The position numbers and the translations under genes were made by a program. A DNA stretch of 64,000 bases from Leptolyngbya ohadii IS1 (GTDB lineage: Bacteria > Cyanobacteriota > Cyanobacteriia > Elainellales > Elainellaceae), in assembly GCF_002215035.1 (NCBI RefSeq), contig NZ_NKFP01000007.1, positions 186,001 to 250,000 on the forward strand, read 5' to 3'. The first letter of the stretch is position 1, and each line of letters begins with the position of its first letter. The notes below the pieces were generated by a model. That model made no database searches and had not been told where the DNA came from. It saw nothing but the letters and a program-made list of their open reading frames with translations. Below are positions 37,518-45,680 of this stretch, piece by piece.

Positions 37518-38648
37518 TTACGCTGCTCTGATCTCCGAAGGCAAAGCCACCATCGAGGCAAACTCGTCTAATAGCTGCGACGGAATGCCAGCTTGTGTTG
37601 GCAGCAATCGGATATCCGGTACACCTCCCATCAGTTCATAGGCTCGGAGCAGGGTGCGATCTTGCCAGATATCCGGGAGAGGAGAATGTTTTATTGTCTC
37701 AGCGCTGAAACTGTATTTCCAGCCACCCAAAATGCCTGCAACGACACGGTTTGCCATATTGCTCACAAACTGGCTGCTGCTGGGGTCGGTTAAAGCCTGT
37801 TTGTTGAGCCACGGAGCTTTACGCCAGTGCATCATCAACCATGCCAGGGAGACCAGATCGTGAGCGATCATGGACCGGGAAGCGATGACTAAACCCTGTT
37901 GCGGGGCAAACACATGACCCAGATCCGGTCCTAACGTTGCCAGGATCTTGTCTGCGGCTGTGACAACCAGGCGTTGCTTTTGCAGCAGGGTAGGAACGGT
38001 GTTGGCTTCGGCGGTTTTTTCCTGAATGGTTTTAGCGGCGTGATGATATTCTAGGCGAGTGTCGTAGCGCATATACCCAACTACAGACTTAATACCGAGG
38101 GTATTCCCCAGCAGGGCATGGCGGCTACAGCGGGGCATGGATACGATATGATCCACCTCTCGCAGCACGTTGGGGAGCATGATACCCCGTTTCCAGTGCG
38201 AACCGGGGGTAGGTTGTTCTTCATAGAAGCTGTCCCAGCCTGCTTCTTCAAAAAAAGACCACTCCGCCCCAGCGTCCAGCACAGGCTTCAACATCCCTGC
38301 ACTCTTCGCCAGCTTGCGGCTACTGCCTTTACACCCCTCCGGACGCTGATCCAGATGCCCAACTCCACTCATGTCACCGACGATGACCCGCCCTGCACCC
38401 TTTTCCTTCAGCAAACGGATCATGCTGGTCAGCGCGAGGGGACTGGTGGTAGACGGATAAGGTTTGCCTGAGTTCAGGACGGGCTTAATGAATACAGTGT
38501 CACCCCGTTGGAGCCAGTCAAGCTGATCAACAGCAAAAGTGGCGCTGCGAATGGCTTGATCCATGTCCTGGGGCGAGGGATCTCGGTTCACTGGGGACAG
38601 GCTTACCGTTTCGCTCTGTCCGAGTCTGAGGTCGATCGGATTTTTCAT
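37518..38648 (-). CDS. DUF362-domain protein
   Basis: A 376-residue protein with the DUF362 core: GDTVFIKPVLNSGKPYPSTTSP, VIVGDMSGVG and VLREVDHIVSMPRCSRHALLGNTLGIKSVVGYM. DUF362 proteins are often fused to ferredoxin domains; this one is not, and no CxxCxxC cluster is seen. No signal peptide. The function is unknown; members are thought to be redox- or metal-linked. Start ATG 38648. Its upstream region has AACTGT repeated with 11-bp spacing (38721 and 38732 on the plus strand), a weaker relative of the shared operator. Confidence 0.85.
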   Translation of the reverse strand: MKNPIDLRLGQSETVSLSPVNRDPSPQDMDQAIRSATFAVDQLDWLQRGDTVFIKPVLNSGKPYPSTTSPLALTSMIRLLKEKGAGRVIVGDMSGVGHLDQRPEGCKGSSRKLAKSAGMLKPVLDAGAEWSFFEEAGWDSFYEEQPTPGSHWKRGIMLPNVLREVDHIVSMPRCSRHALLGNTLGIKSVVGYMRYDTRLEYHHAAKTIQEKTAEANTVPTLLQKQRLVVTAADKILATLGPDLGHVFAPQQGLVIASRSMIAHDLVSLAWLMMHWRKAPWLNKQALTDPSSSQFVSNMANRVVAGILGGWKYSFSAETIKHSPLPDIWQDRTLLRAYELMGGVPDIRLLPTQAGIPSQLLDEFASMVALPSEIRAA

Positions 38649-38954
38649 AATGGCATCCCGCCTGAAATAGTTGTTCTAACAACTTTAATGATGGTTCTAA
38701 TGACAACCTTAATACTCAACAACTGTAGAATAACTGTGAAATATTTATATCATGGTGACATCAAAGTCAATTGCTGAGTCATTTATCCGTACCCAAGAGA
38801 TTCACTAGTAGAAGAATCAACTTTGAAGAGATTCTAAAACGGTGAAGCTGTCCCAACGCTAAAAAAAGCGATTTTTGAATAGTCGGAAGCCAAAAAATCC
38901 CGACCAGCATCTCGGATGATAAAGTTTCATAATTCAGATTTAATGTAAATTTTT
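38649..38954. other. Divergent promoter region, DUF362 / FGE
   Basis: About 300 bp between divergent genes. It contains a palindrome AGTTGTT-CT-AACAACT at about 38666-38681, near the DUF362 start, and AACTGT repeats 11 bp apart (38721, 38732). Nothing coding is seen. The FGE start at 38955 lacks a clear ribosome site. Confidence 0.45.
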
Positions 38955-39947
38955 ATGAGTCAAAATCAATTTGTATCTTCACCAACTAAACCCCCCGGTC
39001 GTCCTCCTGCAAAAGGCATGATATGGATTCCTGGCGGCACCTTTTCAATGGGATCAGACCACCACTATGCGGAAGAAGCTCCCGCGCATCTGGTTACGGT
39101 AGACGGCTTCTGGATGGATCAATATCTCGTCACAAATGCCCAGTTCCAGAAATTTGTTAAAGCCACGGGCTATGTCACCTTTGCCGAGCGTTCAGCCAAT
39201 CTGGAAGACTACCCCGATGCCCAACCCGAAATGCTGCAACCCGCTTCCTGTGTCTTCGTCAAACCCGGTCGTCCAGTTGACCGAAGGGATCACTATAACT
39301 GGTGGGCTTACATTCCCGGTGCAAACTGGCGGCATCCAGAAGGTTCTGGCAGTTCCATTAAGGGGCGCGAGAATCATCCCGTTGTGCATGTCGCCTATGA
39401 AGATGTAGAAGCCTATGCGAACTGGGTGGGCAAAGTCATTCCCACAGAAGCAGAATGGGAGTTTGCTGCCTGGGGAGGACGGGAAAATATCGAGTTTGCC
39501 TGGGGCAATGAACTCCATCCCAAAGGCAGAATGATGGCGAATACCTGGCAAGGAGAGTTTCCCTGGGAAAACCTGAAGACCGACGGTTATGAGCGCACGT
39601 CTCCGGTGGGCGTGTTCCCCGCCAATGGTTATGGACTGTACGACATCATTGGCAACGTCTGGGAGTGGACGACGGACTGGTATCAGGAACACAGTCAAAT
39701 CAAAAGGGACTCCTGCTGCGGTACGGCGTTGAATCCACGCGGGGGCGATCGCGAAACCAGCTATGACCCTGCTCTGCCCGATGTCAAAATTCCCCGCAAA
39801 GTGATTAAGGGTGGCTCATTTTTGTGTGCGCCCAGCTATTGTCGCCGCTATCGTCCGCCTGCCCGGATGGCGCAACCTTTAGATACTTCCACCTGCCACC
39901 TGGGGTTTCGCTTGATTGTCCGCCTGCGACCGAGATTCAAGACTTGA
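38955..39947 (+). CDS. Formylglycine-generating enzyme (sulfatase maturation)
   Basis: A 330-residue protein of the FGE-sulfatase/SUMF1 family. Landmarks are WIPGGTFSMGSDHHYAEEAP, VTNAQFQKFVKATGY, IPTEAEWEFAAWGG, FPANGYGLYDIIGNVWEWTTDWY and GGSFLCAPSYCRRYRPPAR. The last matches the family's active-site region, where a Cys pair binds Cu and oxidises the sulfatase Cys to formylglycine. The protein has no signal peptide, so maturation occurs in the cytoplasm. The arylsulfatase at 41659 has the needed C-x-A-x-R sequence and lies 1.7 kb downstream. The gene overlaps the 3' end of the AraC regulator gene by 11 bp on opposite strands. Confidence 0.92.
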   Translation: MSQNQFVSSPTKPPGRPPAKGMIWIPGGTFSMGSDHHYAEEAPAHLVTVDGFWMDQYLVTNAQFQKFVKATGYVTFAERSANLEDYPDAQPEMLQPASCVFVKPGRPVDRRDHYNWWAYIPGANWRHPEGSGSSIKGRENHPVVHVAYEDVEAYANWVGKVIPTEAEWEFAAWGGRENIEFAWGNELHPKGRMMANTWQGEFPWENLKTDGYERTSPVGVFPANGYGLYDIIGNVWEWTTDWYQEHSQIKRDSCCGTALNPRGGDRETSYDPALPDVKIPRKVIKGGSFLCAPSYCRRYRPPARMAQPLDTSTCHLGFRLIVRLRPRFKT

Positions 39948-40923
39948 AGCCCTGCTTCAGTGTTTCTGAAGGTAACTCACCAAACATGGTTTTGTAGTCT
40001 CGGCTGAAGTGTCCCAGGCTCTGAAACCCATAGGAATGGGCAATCTCTGCGATCGCCGCTGCTGGATCGGCAAGTTGGAGCTGGGTTCGAACTGCCTGCA
40101 ATCGTAGGGTTTTCAGATAAGCCATCGGGCTGACTCCAAACACTTCGCGAAAGCCGTAGGTCAAGGGTCGTTCGCTGGTATGCAGTGCTTTGCAGAGGGA
40201 CATCAAGGTGATAGGGGCTTTCAGATGGGTTCGCATATACTCTTCTGCCTGCTTCACCAAAGAAAACCGACGGGGCGATTGCAGCGATAGCTCGGCGGCA
40301 GGATTAGGAATGGAATCAATCAGCAAGGGCAGAAAATCCTCCAGCAGATGGGGCGATGCGAATGCGAAGCAGTTCCCCCTTTGGGGTAATCGGGATTGGG
40401 TTAAATACTCTGGCTGATGAAGCGCGATCGAATAGAGCCGTTTGAGATAGGCTTGCACTTCAGACAGCATCGTTGGAATGGTAATAAAGTTTGTTTTAAA
40501 GAAGTGCATATTCAAATCACTGCGCTGCATCAGATCTGCATAGGCTTCAAACACATCTCGCCGAATCTGAGCTACACAAATCATGCTCTGACCCGGCACG
40601 ATCATATTTACTTCCCGCGTTGGGTCGAATCCAAACAAAGTATTTTGGGGGATCGCCTGCTCATAGGCAAAAAAATCTTGCTGACCCGGTTGCAGAATAA
40701 AGCTAAATTCAAGGCATCCTTGCCCTTTGGCTCCCGCAACGTGTAATGGGCATGAGGTTTCTGTAAAAGAGAAGCTAATCGATTCATTCTCAATTAGCAG
40801 CAAATTACACTGCAAGGAATTCAGACTGAGCTGCCGAATTGTTGTCTGTCGCCGAGCGTTCACAGCCTGGCTCAGCGCTTCGGAGTTGCGGAAACGATAC
40901 TGGAGGACGGAAATACTAGACAT
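39937..40923 (-). CDS. AraC-family transcription regulator
   Basis: A 328-residue protein with an N-terminal sensor domain and a C-terminal AraC helix-turn-helix pair (~225-325: LVKQAEEYMRTHLKAPITLMSLCKALHTSERPL, then IAEIAHSYGFQSLGHFSRDYKTMFGELPSE). Start ATG 40923. It sits between the FGE and arylsulfatase genes on the opposite strand and is therefore a good candidate to control them. Its effector is not predictable; some AraC regulators respond to sulfate esters. It is not an OmpR-type protein, so it is less likely to bind the 11-bp repeat operators. Confidence 0.9.
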   Translation of the reverse strand: MSSISVLQYRFRNSEALSQAVNARRQTTIRQLSLNSLQCNLLLIENESISFSFTETSCPLHVAGAKGQGCLEFSFILQPGQQDFFAYEQAIPQNTLFGFDPTREVNMIVPGQSMICVAQIRRDVFEAYADLMQRSDLNMHFFKTNFITIPTMLSEVQAYLKRLYSIALHQPEYLTQSRLPQRGNCFAFASPHLLEDFLPLLIDSIPNPAAELSLQSPRRFSLVKQAEEYMRTHLKAPITLMSLCKALHTSERPLTYGFREVFGVSPMAYLKTLRLQAVRTQLQLADPAAAIAEIAHSYGFQSLGHFSRDYKTMFGELPSETLKQGFKS

Positions 40924-41658
40924 CGTCGTAAGACATCATGACGAAGTGTTTACAGAATCCTGTTTAAAGGCTTAAGTACAAAGCACTAAAACTTGATGCA
41001 AACGAGCGATTTTTGAATATTTTACTTCCAACAATATTACCTGATGTTGTCGGATAATGCATAGGGTATAGCCTGTGTGCCTTTAATTTATTTAATGCAC
41101 GCTATCTAATGCACGTCGATTATGTTGATCATTTAGATAGGCTGCATTAGCGACGGTGGAACGCTGGGTTGGGGAGGTTCTGGTGCTTTGCATCTGCGCC
41201 TAGCGTAACCCTTGTTCCTGGCGCATTCTATTTGGTTGTTTCCGATTATCGAAGTCAGCAGTGAGGTAATGAGATACGGTAGAAAAATTCATTCCTATTA
41301 GTTTCATATCTTTTTTCGCTAGACTGAAGCTGAACTAACTTTATTGCCCTGATCTCATACATTTTGGCAATCTCTTTCACTTAATTGCTAGTCGATTGCT
41401 ATCGTGTTTTGATGTCTTCTGGGGATGGGCTAAACCCTGCAAGGTTTCCCCTCACCTCCCTTGAACAAGGGAAACTGAATCTTTGCAAACAAACTCCAAT
41501 CAATAAACTGCGAATTCTCCGTTTCAAAGTCTCCCTTGATCAATGAGAACTTAGAGATATTGGTATGATTCGCAGCTACCAGGAAAGCTTTTCAAACACC
41601 TTCTAACATTACTTCATTCCTTCTAATTAGTTCCTCTAACTCTGCTGGAGAAGCGTTT
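40924..41658. other. Long upstream region of the arylsulfatase
   Basis: 735 bp without a gene. It includes the shared operator (41292-41320) and, in the putative leader, small hairpins such as AAACC-CTGCAA-GGTTT near 41432-41447 and TCCCTT-GAAC-AAGGGA at 41457-41472. The AT-rich 40960-41120 part is probably the AraC promoter. Confidence 0.5.
41292..41320 (+). promoter_or_regulatory. 11-bp direct-repeat operator, upstream of arylsulfatase
   Basis: TTCCTAT, TTCATAT and TTTCGCT recur every 11 bp (41292, 41303, 41314). The core reads CATATCTTTTTTCGCTA. The minus-strand site upstream of the MscS gene is almost the same over about 30 bp. It lies 339 bp upstream of ATG 41659, so the leader would be long. 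Confidence 0.6.
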
Positions 41659-43152
41659 ATGGCAACGGGCAAAAAACCAAACATTTTAATTCTTTGGGGT
41701 GACGATATTGGCTGGTGGAATATCAGCTATAACAGCCGAGGACAGATGGGCTATCGCACCCCGAATATTGATCGCATCGCGAACGAAGGCGTGGCTTTTA
41801 CTGACTACTACGGTCAACAGAGCTGTACTGCGGGACGAGCAGCCTTTATTACCGGACAGAATCCTATCCGCACTGGACTCACTAAGGTTGGGATGCCCGG
41901 AGCCGATCTGGGTTTACAGAAAGAAGATCCGACGATCGCGGAACTGCTCAAACCTCTGGGCTATGCAACGGGACAGTTCGGTAAAAATCATCTGGGAGAC
42001 CGGGACGAATTTTTGCCGACGATGCATGGCTTTGATGAGTTCTTTGGCAATCTTTACCACCTCAATGCAGAGGAAGAACCGGAAGATCCGGATTACCCCA
42101 AAGATCCCGCCTTCAAACAGCGGTTTGGACCGCGTGGCGTAATTCATAGCTGGGCAGATGGCAAAGGTGGACAGAAGGTGGAAGATACGGGACCGCTGAC
42201 CAAAAAGCGGATGGAAACCATTGATGAAGAAGTCACTGAACACGCCCTCCGCTTTATCGACCAGTGCCATCAGGACGGCAAACCTTTCTTTATGTGGTAC
42301 AACACCACCGCCATGCACTTCCGCACTCACTGCCCGGACAAACACAAAGGCAAGAGCGGACAGGGGGATTACAACGATGTCATGGTTGCTCATGATGAGC
42401 TGATTGGTCAGATGCTCGACAAGCTGGATGAATTGGGGATCGCTGAAGATACGATCGTCATGTACTCCACCGATAATGGGATTCACTACAACACCTGGCC
42501 CGATGCGGGAATCACGCCCTTCCGCAGTGAAAAGAATACGAACTGGGAGGGGGGGTGGCGCGTTCCGGCTTTTATCCGCTGGACGGGACATTTTCCGGCA
42601 GGGTCGGTGGTCAATGGCATCGTTTCTCACCAGGACTGGCTACCCACCCTGTTAGCTGCGGCAGGAGAACCAGAGATCAAGGAAAAGCTGCTGAACGGTC
42701 ACACCATTGGCGATCGCACCTACAAAGTGCATATCGACGGCTTCAATATGCTGCCCTACCTGAACGGTGAAGTGAAGGAAAGCCCACGGAATACCCTCTT
42801 TTACTTCAGTGATGATGGTGATCTGATCGCCCTCCGGTTTGGGGATTGGAAGATGGTTTTGATGGAACAGCGGGCAAAGCAACTGCAATGCTGGTTTGAG
42901 CCATTCGTGCCGTTACGGGTACCCAAAATGTTCAATCTGCGCCGCGATCCGTTTGAACGAGCAGATGAAAATTCCAATACCTATTGGGACTGGGTCATTT
43001 CTCATGCCTATCTGGTGTACGCAATGCAGGGGCTGGTCGCGCAGGAAATCGAGGACTTTGTGAAGTATCCTCCCCGCCAAAAACCCGCCGCCTTCAACCT
43101 GGATGCAGTAATGAGGCAGCTAGAAGACGCAGCCAGCAGCCGCAATCATTAA
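41659..43152 (+). CDS. Arylsulfatase, formylglycine type
   Basis: A 497-residue sulfatase-family protein. It opens with PNILILWGDDIGWWNISYN (metal-binding Asp pair) and has the modification motif QSCTAGRAAFITGQ, where the C-x-A-x-R Cys becomes formylglycine. Later come GKNHLGDRDEF and the metal-binding DNG (MYSTDNGIHYNTW). It hydrolyses sulfate esters. No signal peptide is seen, so it may act in the cytoplasm or rely on another export path. The formylglycine-generating enzyme gene lies 1.7 kb upstream. An ATG at 41659 has GGAGAAG upstream. A truncated HAD gene begins 5 bp after the stop. The upstream region has the shared 11-bp repeat operator. Confidence 0.93.
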   Translation: MATGKKPNILILWGDDIGWWNISYNSRGQMGYRTPNIDRIANEGVAFTDYYGQQSCTAGRAAFITGQNPIRTGLTKVGMPGADLGLQKEDPTIAELLKPLGYATGQFGKNHLGDRDEFLPTMHGFDEFFGNLYHLNAEEEPEDPDYPKDPAFKQRFGPRGVIHSWADGKGGQKVEDTGPLTKKRMETIDEEVTEHALRFIDQCHQDGKPFFMWYNTTAMHFRTHCPDKHKGKSGQGDYNDVMVAHDELIGQMLDKLDELGIAEDTIVMYSTDNGIHYNTWPDAGITPFRSEKNTNWEGGWRVPAFIRWTGHFPAGSVVNGIVSHQDWLPTLLAAAGEPEIKEKLLNGHTIGDRTYKVHIDGFNMLPYLNGEVKESPRNTLFYFSDDGDLIALRFGDWKMVLMEQRAKQLQCWFEPFVPLRVPKMFNLRRDPFERADENSNTYWDWVISHAYLVYAMQGLVAQEIEDFVKYPPRQKPAAFNLDAVMRQLEDAASSRNH

Positions 43153-43157
43153 CTCCT

Positions 43158-43661
43158 ATGACCGATCCCCTCGTCTCCTGGAATGATGGGGTTGCCAAGG
43201 ATGCAATCCTCGGCTTTGTGGCGAACATCACCACACCAAACAGCTCGTCCTTCCTGCCGCCCAGCGATCGCACTGCGGTTTTTGACAATGACGGCACCCT
43301 CTGGGTGGAGTACCCCCTGTATGGGCAGGCGTTCTTCGCCTTTGATCGCGCTCGGCAACTGGCACCCCAGCACCCGAAGTGGCAGATCCAGGAGCCGTTT
43401 GCGTCGGTTTTGAAAGGAGAGCTGAAATCTGCGATGGCGGCAGGCGAACCTGCTCTACTGGAATTGGTGATGGTGACTCTTGCAGGCATGATAACGGATG
43501 AGTTTGCCGCGAGCGTCCAGAATTGGTTTGCCACAGCCATCCATCCGCCCCTGCATCGGCATTACTGGGAGTTGGGGTATCAGTCGATGGTCGAACAGCT
43601 GCACTACCTGAGAAAGCCCGCCAGCTCAAGGAAGCGGAACCAAGCGAGAGGGCAAACCTGA
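43158..43661 (+). pseudogene. HAD-family hydrolase, C-terminally truncated
   Basis: From ATG 43158 the 167-residue frame carries HAD motif I (TAVFDNDGTLWVEYPLYGQ) and the first cap segment, and continues to YQSMVEQLHYLRKP. There the family normally has motif II (a Ser/Thr in a V-S-G-G context), the Lys and motif III. Here the frame instead ends in RKRNQARGQT and a stop. The full-length relatives are about 300 residues. It is probably a decayed gene. Frames further upstream (from 42984) only overlap the sulfatase in another phase. It is separated from the sulfatase by 5 bp. Confidence 0.75.
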
Positions 43662-43760
43662 TTATGATTGCAGACGTTGAGCAAAGAAAGCTTTAGCTGC
43701 TTCCATAGCACGGGACACAAACTCCGTCAGAACTAGGAAAAAACTTTCAGAATGAGAGTT

Positions 43761-43797
43761 GTTGCTATATTTCATTCCTATTTTTGAACGACATAAT
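43761..43797 (+). promoter_or_regulatory. Shared operator core upstream of RTX gene
   Basis: The core CATTCCTATTTTTGAAC (43773-43789) is followed by CATAAT (43792-43797) as a -10. An 11-bp rhythm runs through TTGTTGC, TTTCATT and TTTTTGA. It matches the other sites in spacing and in the T-run; sequence match is weaker. Confidence 0.5.
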
Positions 43798-43799
43798 GC

Positions 43800-43840
43800 C
43801 CTGTCAGTTTGAATGACAGGATGACCTCTTGAACGAGGTC
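43800..43840 (+). other. Two tandem hairpins in the leader of the RTX gene
   Basis: CCTGTCA-GTTTGAA-TGACAGG (43800-43820) and GACCTC-TTGAAC-GAGGTC (43823-43840) are two perfect stems separated by 2 bp. They lie between the -10 and the start codon, 41 bp upstream of ATG 43881. Such a tandem may stabilise the mRNA or control translation. Confidence 0.55.
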
Positions 43841-43880
43841 GTCGCTAGAGATTAAGCAATAGAATCAGGAGTTGACGCAG

Positions 43881-45005
43881 ATGCGAAACAAACGTGCAAG
43901 TTTCATTTTCATTGATGGAGTTAACCGGACTGGAACTCCTGGTCCTGACACCTTGCGAGGAGGCGATCGCAATGACCTGCTCAATGGGGTAGGAGGCGAT
44001 GATGATCTGACGGGACGATCGGGGAGCGATCGACTAATTGGGGGTAGCGGTAACGACCGAATTCGCGGGGACAACGGCAACGACCAAATTCGGGGTGACA
44101 GTGGCGGCGATAATATCACAGCCGGAAGCGGGGATGACTTAGTGCAGGCAGGTTCTGGCAACGATAGAGTTGCGGGTGGCAATGGCAACGATGAGCTGGA
44201 TGGAAACAGCGGCGATGATGAACTGCGCGGGGAAAGCGGATCGGATGAACTGGATGGAGGGGATGGAGCCGATCAACTGTTTGGGGCTGGTGGCGACGAT
44301 GAGATCAAGGGAGGGCGCGGCAATGATGAGCTGAACGGAGATGACGGTATCGATACCCTGAACGGAGATGACGGTATCGATCGGCTGCGAGGTGGCAATG
44401 GCAATGATGTGCTAAATGGTGGATCAGGCAACGATGAACTGACTGGACAAGGAGGTGCCGATTCTCTATTTGGCAGAGATGGAAATGACTCGATCATCGG
44501 TGCTGCTGGAAATGACTCGATCGATGGCGGCAGCGGTAACGATACCATGAACGGACAGCAAGGACAGGACCAACTGCTGGGCGGCAGCGGTAATGACACG
44601 GTTCTTGGGGGAGATGGAGCAGACTCCCTCAACGGTGGCGATGGACGTGATACTGTTAGCGGACAAAACGGACGAGATACGCTTGTCGGAGGGAGTGGCG
44701 ACGATCGATTGGTCGGCGGCAATGATGCCGATACTCTCACTGGAGACAGCGGTAGAGATCGGCTGAATGGGGGTCAGGCAGCAGATATTTTTGTCCTTCA
44801 GTTAGACAACGGCTTCGACATCGTGGAGGACTTTCAAGTCAATACCGATCGTCTCGGTTTGTCTCGTGGTATCAGTCTGAATGGCATTAGGATCGGTGCA
44901 GAGGGCAGCAACACGACAGTGATTCGCTTCGAGGGACAAGTGCTTGCCCGATTAGAAGGCGTTAACTCCAGCCAGGTTACCCTGGATGCCTTTACCTTTG
45001 TTTGA
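43881..45005 (+). CDS. RTX-repeat protein without a catalytic domain
   Basis: A 374-residue protein starting at ATG 43881 with AGGAG 8-9 bp upstream (a TTG at 43872 is in frame but lies in the ribosome site region). Almost the whole length, residues ~15-290, is RTX nonapeptide repeats of the GGxGxDxLxG type, about 30 units. A short C-terminal domain (~295-374, [21 protein letters not shown]) follows, usual in type I secreted proteins. No enzyme domain is visible. It is probably a Ca-binding extracellular or surface protein. A 24-bp tandem duplication of DNA is seen at about 44332-44380 (LNGDDGID twice), showing recent repeat growth. Confidence 0.88.
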   Translation: MRNKRASFIFIDGVNRTGTPGPDTLRGGDRNDLLNGVGGDDDLTGRSGSDRLIGGSGNDRIRGDNGNDQIRGDSGGDNITAGSGDDLVQAGSGNDRVAGGNGNDELDGNSGDDELRGESGSDELDGGDGADQLFGAGGDDEIKGGRGNDELNGDDGIDTLNGDDGIDRLRGGNGNDVLNGGSGNDELTGQGGADSLFGRDGNDSIIGAAGNDSIDGGSGNDTMNGQQGQDQLLGGSGNDTVLGGDGADSLNGGDGRDTVSGQNGRDTLVGGSGDDRLVGGNDADTLTGDSGRDRLNGGQAADIFVLQLDNGFDIVEDFQVNTDRLGLSRGISLNGIRIGAEGSNTTVIRFEGQVLARLEGVNSSQVTLDAFTFV

Positions 45006-45019
45006 TCGTTTAACGCCTA

Positions 45020-45042
45020 AATGTAGCAAAGCTACATTATTG
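45020..45042 (+). terminator. Likely terminator after the RTX gene
   Basis: AATGTAGC-AAA-GCTACATT (45020-45038) is an 8-bp perfect stem followed by ATT, 12 bp after the stop codon. The U-run is weak. Confidence 0.5.
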
Positions 45043-45680
45043 AGTACCACATGATGGTTGTGTTTGTTGTGTTCATTACACAGCAAGACTTCTACCAACA
45101 AAATAGCTTTCTTCCACCAAATTGCTCAGCAAAACTTCAGCGATCGCTGAAAGTTCCTATCAGTTTCATATCTTCTCCTTGTAAACTGTGGTACGAGTAG
45201 ATTGTTCATGTACTGCATTAATTATTTCTGTTGTGATTGATGTGGTTAGATAACGTCTGTTTTTTGAAGCTACAACTTTCACAAATTAATAAATAAGGGG
45301 ATATGAGTTTATCCCTAATTAGGAGATTTGCCTAAGGTGATAAACGATCGCAATTTTCAAACTAACCATTGATTAAGCGCATTTCCCTGACCTATTAAAC
45401 AACAGGGAAATTAATCATACCTAACGCTTGAATCGAGTTTGACTTTCTAAACGATTAGCAGATCGGCTTTGCAGTTGAGAAAACGCGTACACAAAATCGT
45501 GGTGCAGGAACAGCAACTCGTTACATAAGAGCAATGAAATGAACCCTATGCGATCGAAAGCCTAATGAATTCAAGTAGTATCAATCCATAGGAGCCTGAG
45601 TTCGAGGCGGAGACGCATTGCAGAGGGGTACACCTTACTGGCGCTATTCCCTTCTTCAATTTAAACCCCATTTTGCTGCT
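45043..45680. other. Upstream region of the ClC channel gene
   Basis: About 640 bp without a gene. It includes the shared operator (45154-45182), an A/T-rich stretch near 45280-45330, and no clear ribosome site for ATG 45681. Confidence 0.45.
45154..45182 (+). promoter_or_regulatory. 11-bp direct-repeat operator, upstream of ClC gene
   Basis: TTCCTAT, TTCATAT and TCCTTGT recur every 11 bp (45154, 45165, 45176). The first two units match those upstream of the arylsulfatase exactly. It lies about 500 bp from the chosen start, so control of ClC through it is less sure than for the other genes. Confidence 0.5.

Noticed and set aside
40924-41658. Riboswitch upstream of the arylsulfatase
   Set aside because: Only small isolated stems were seen; no known aptamer pattern such as SAM or cobalamin was recognised.
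44273-44740. Minus-strand Ser/Pro-rich ORF opposite the RTX gene
   Set aside because: It is the antisense of Gly-Asp repeats and follows from repeat codon content.
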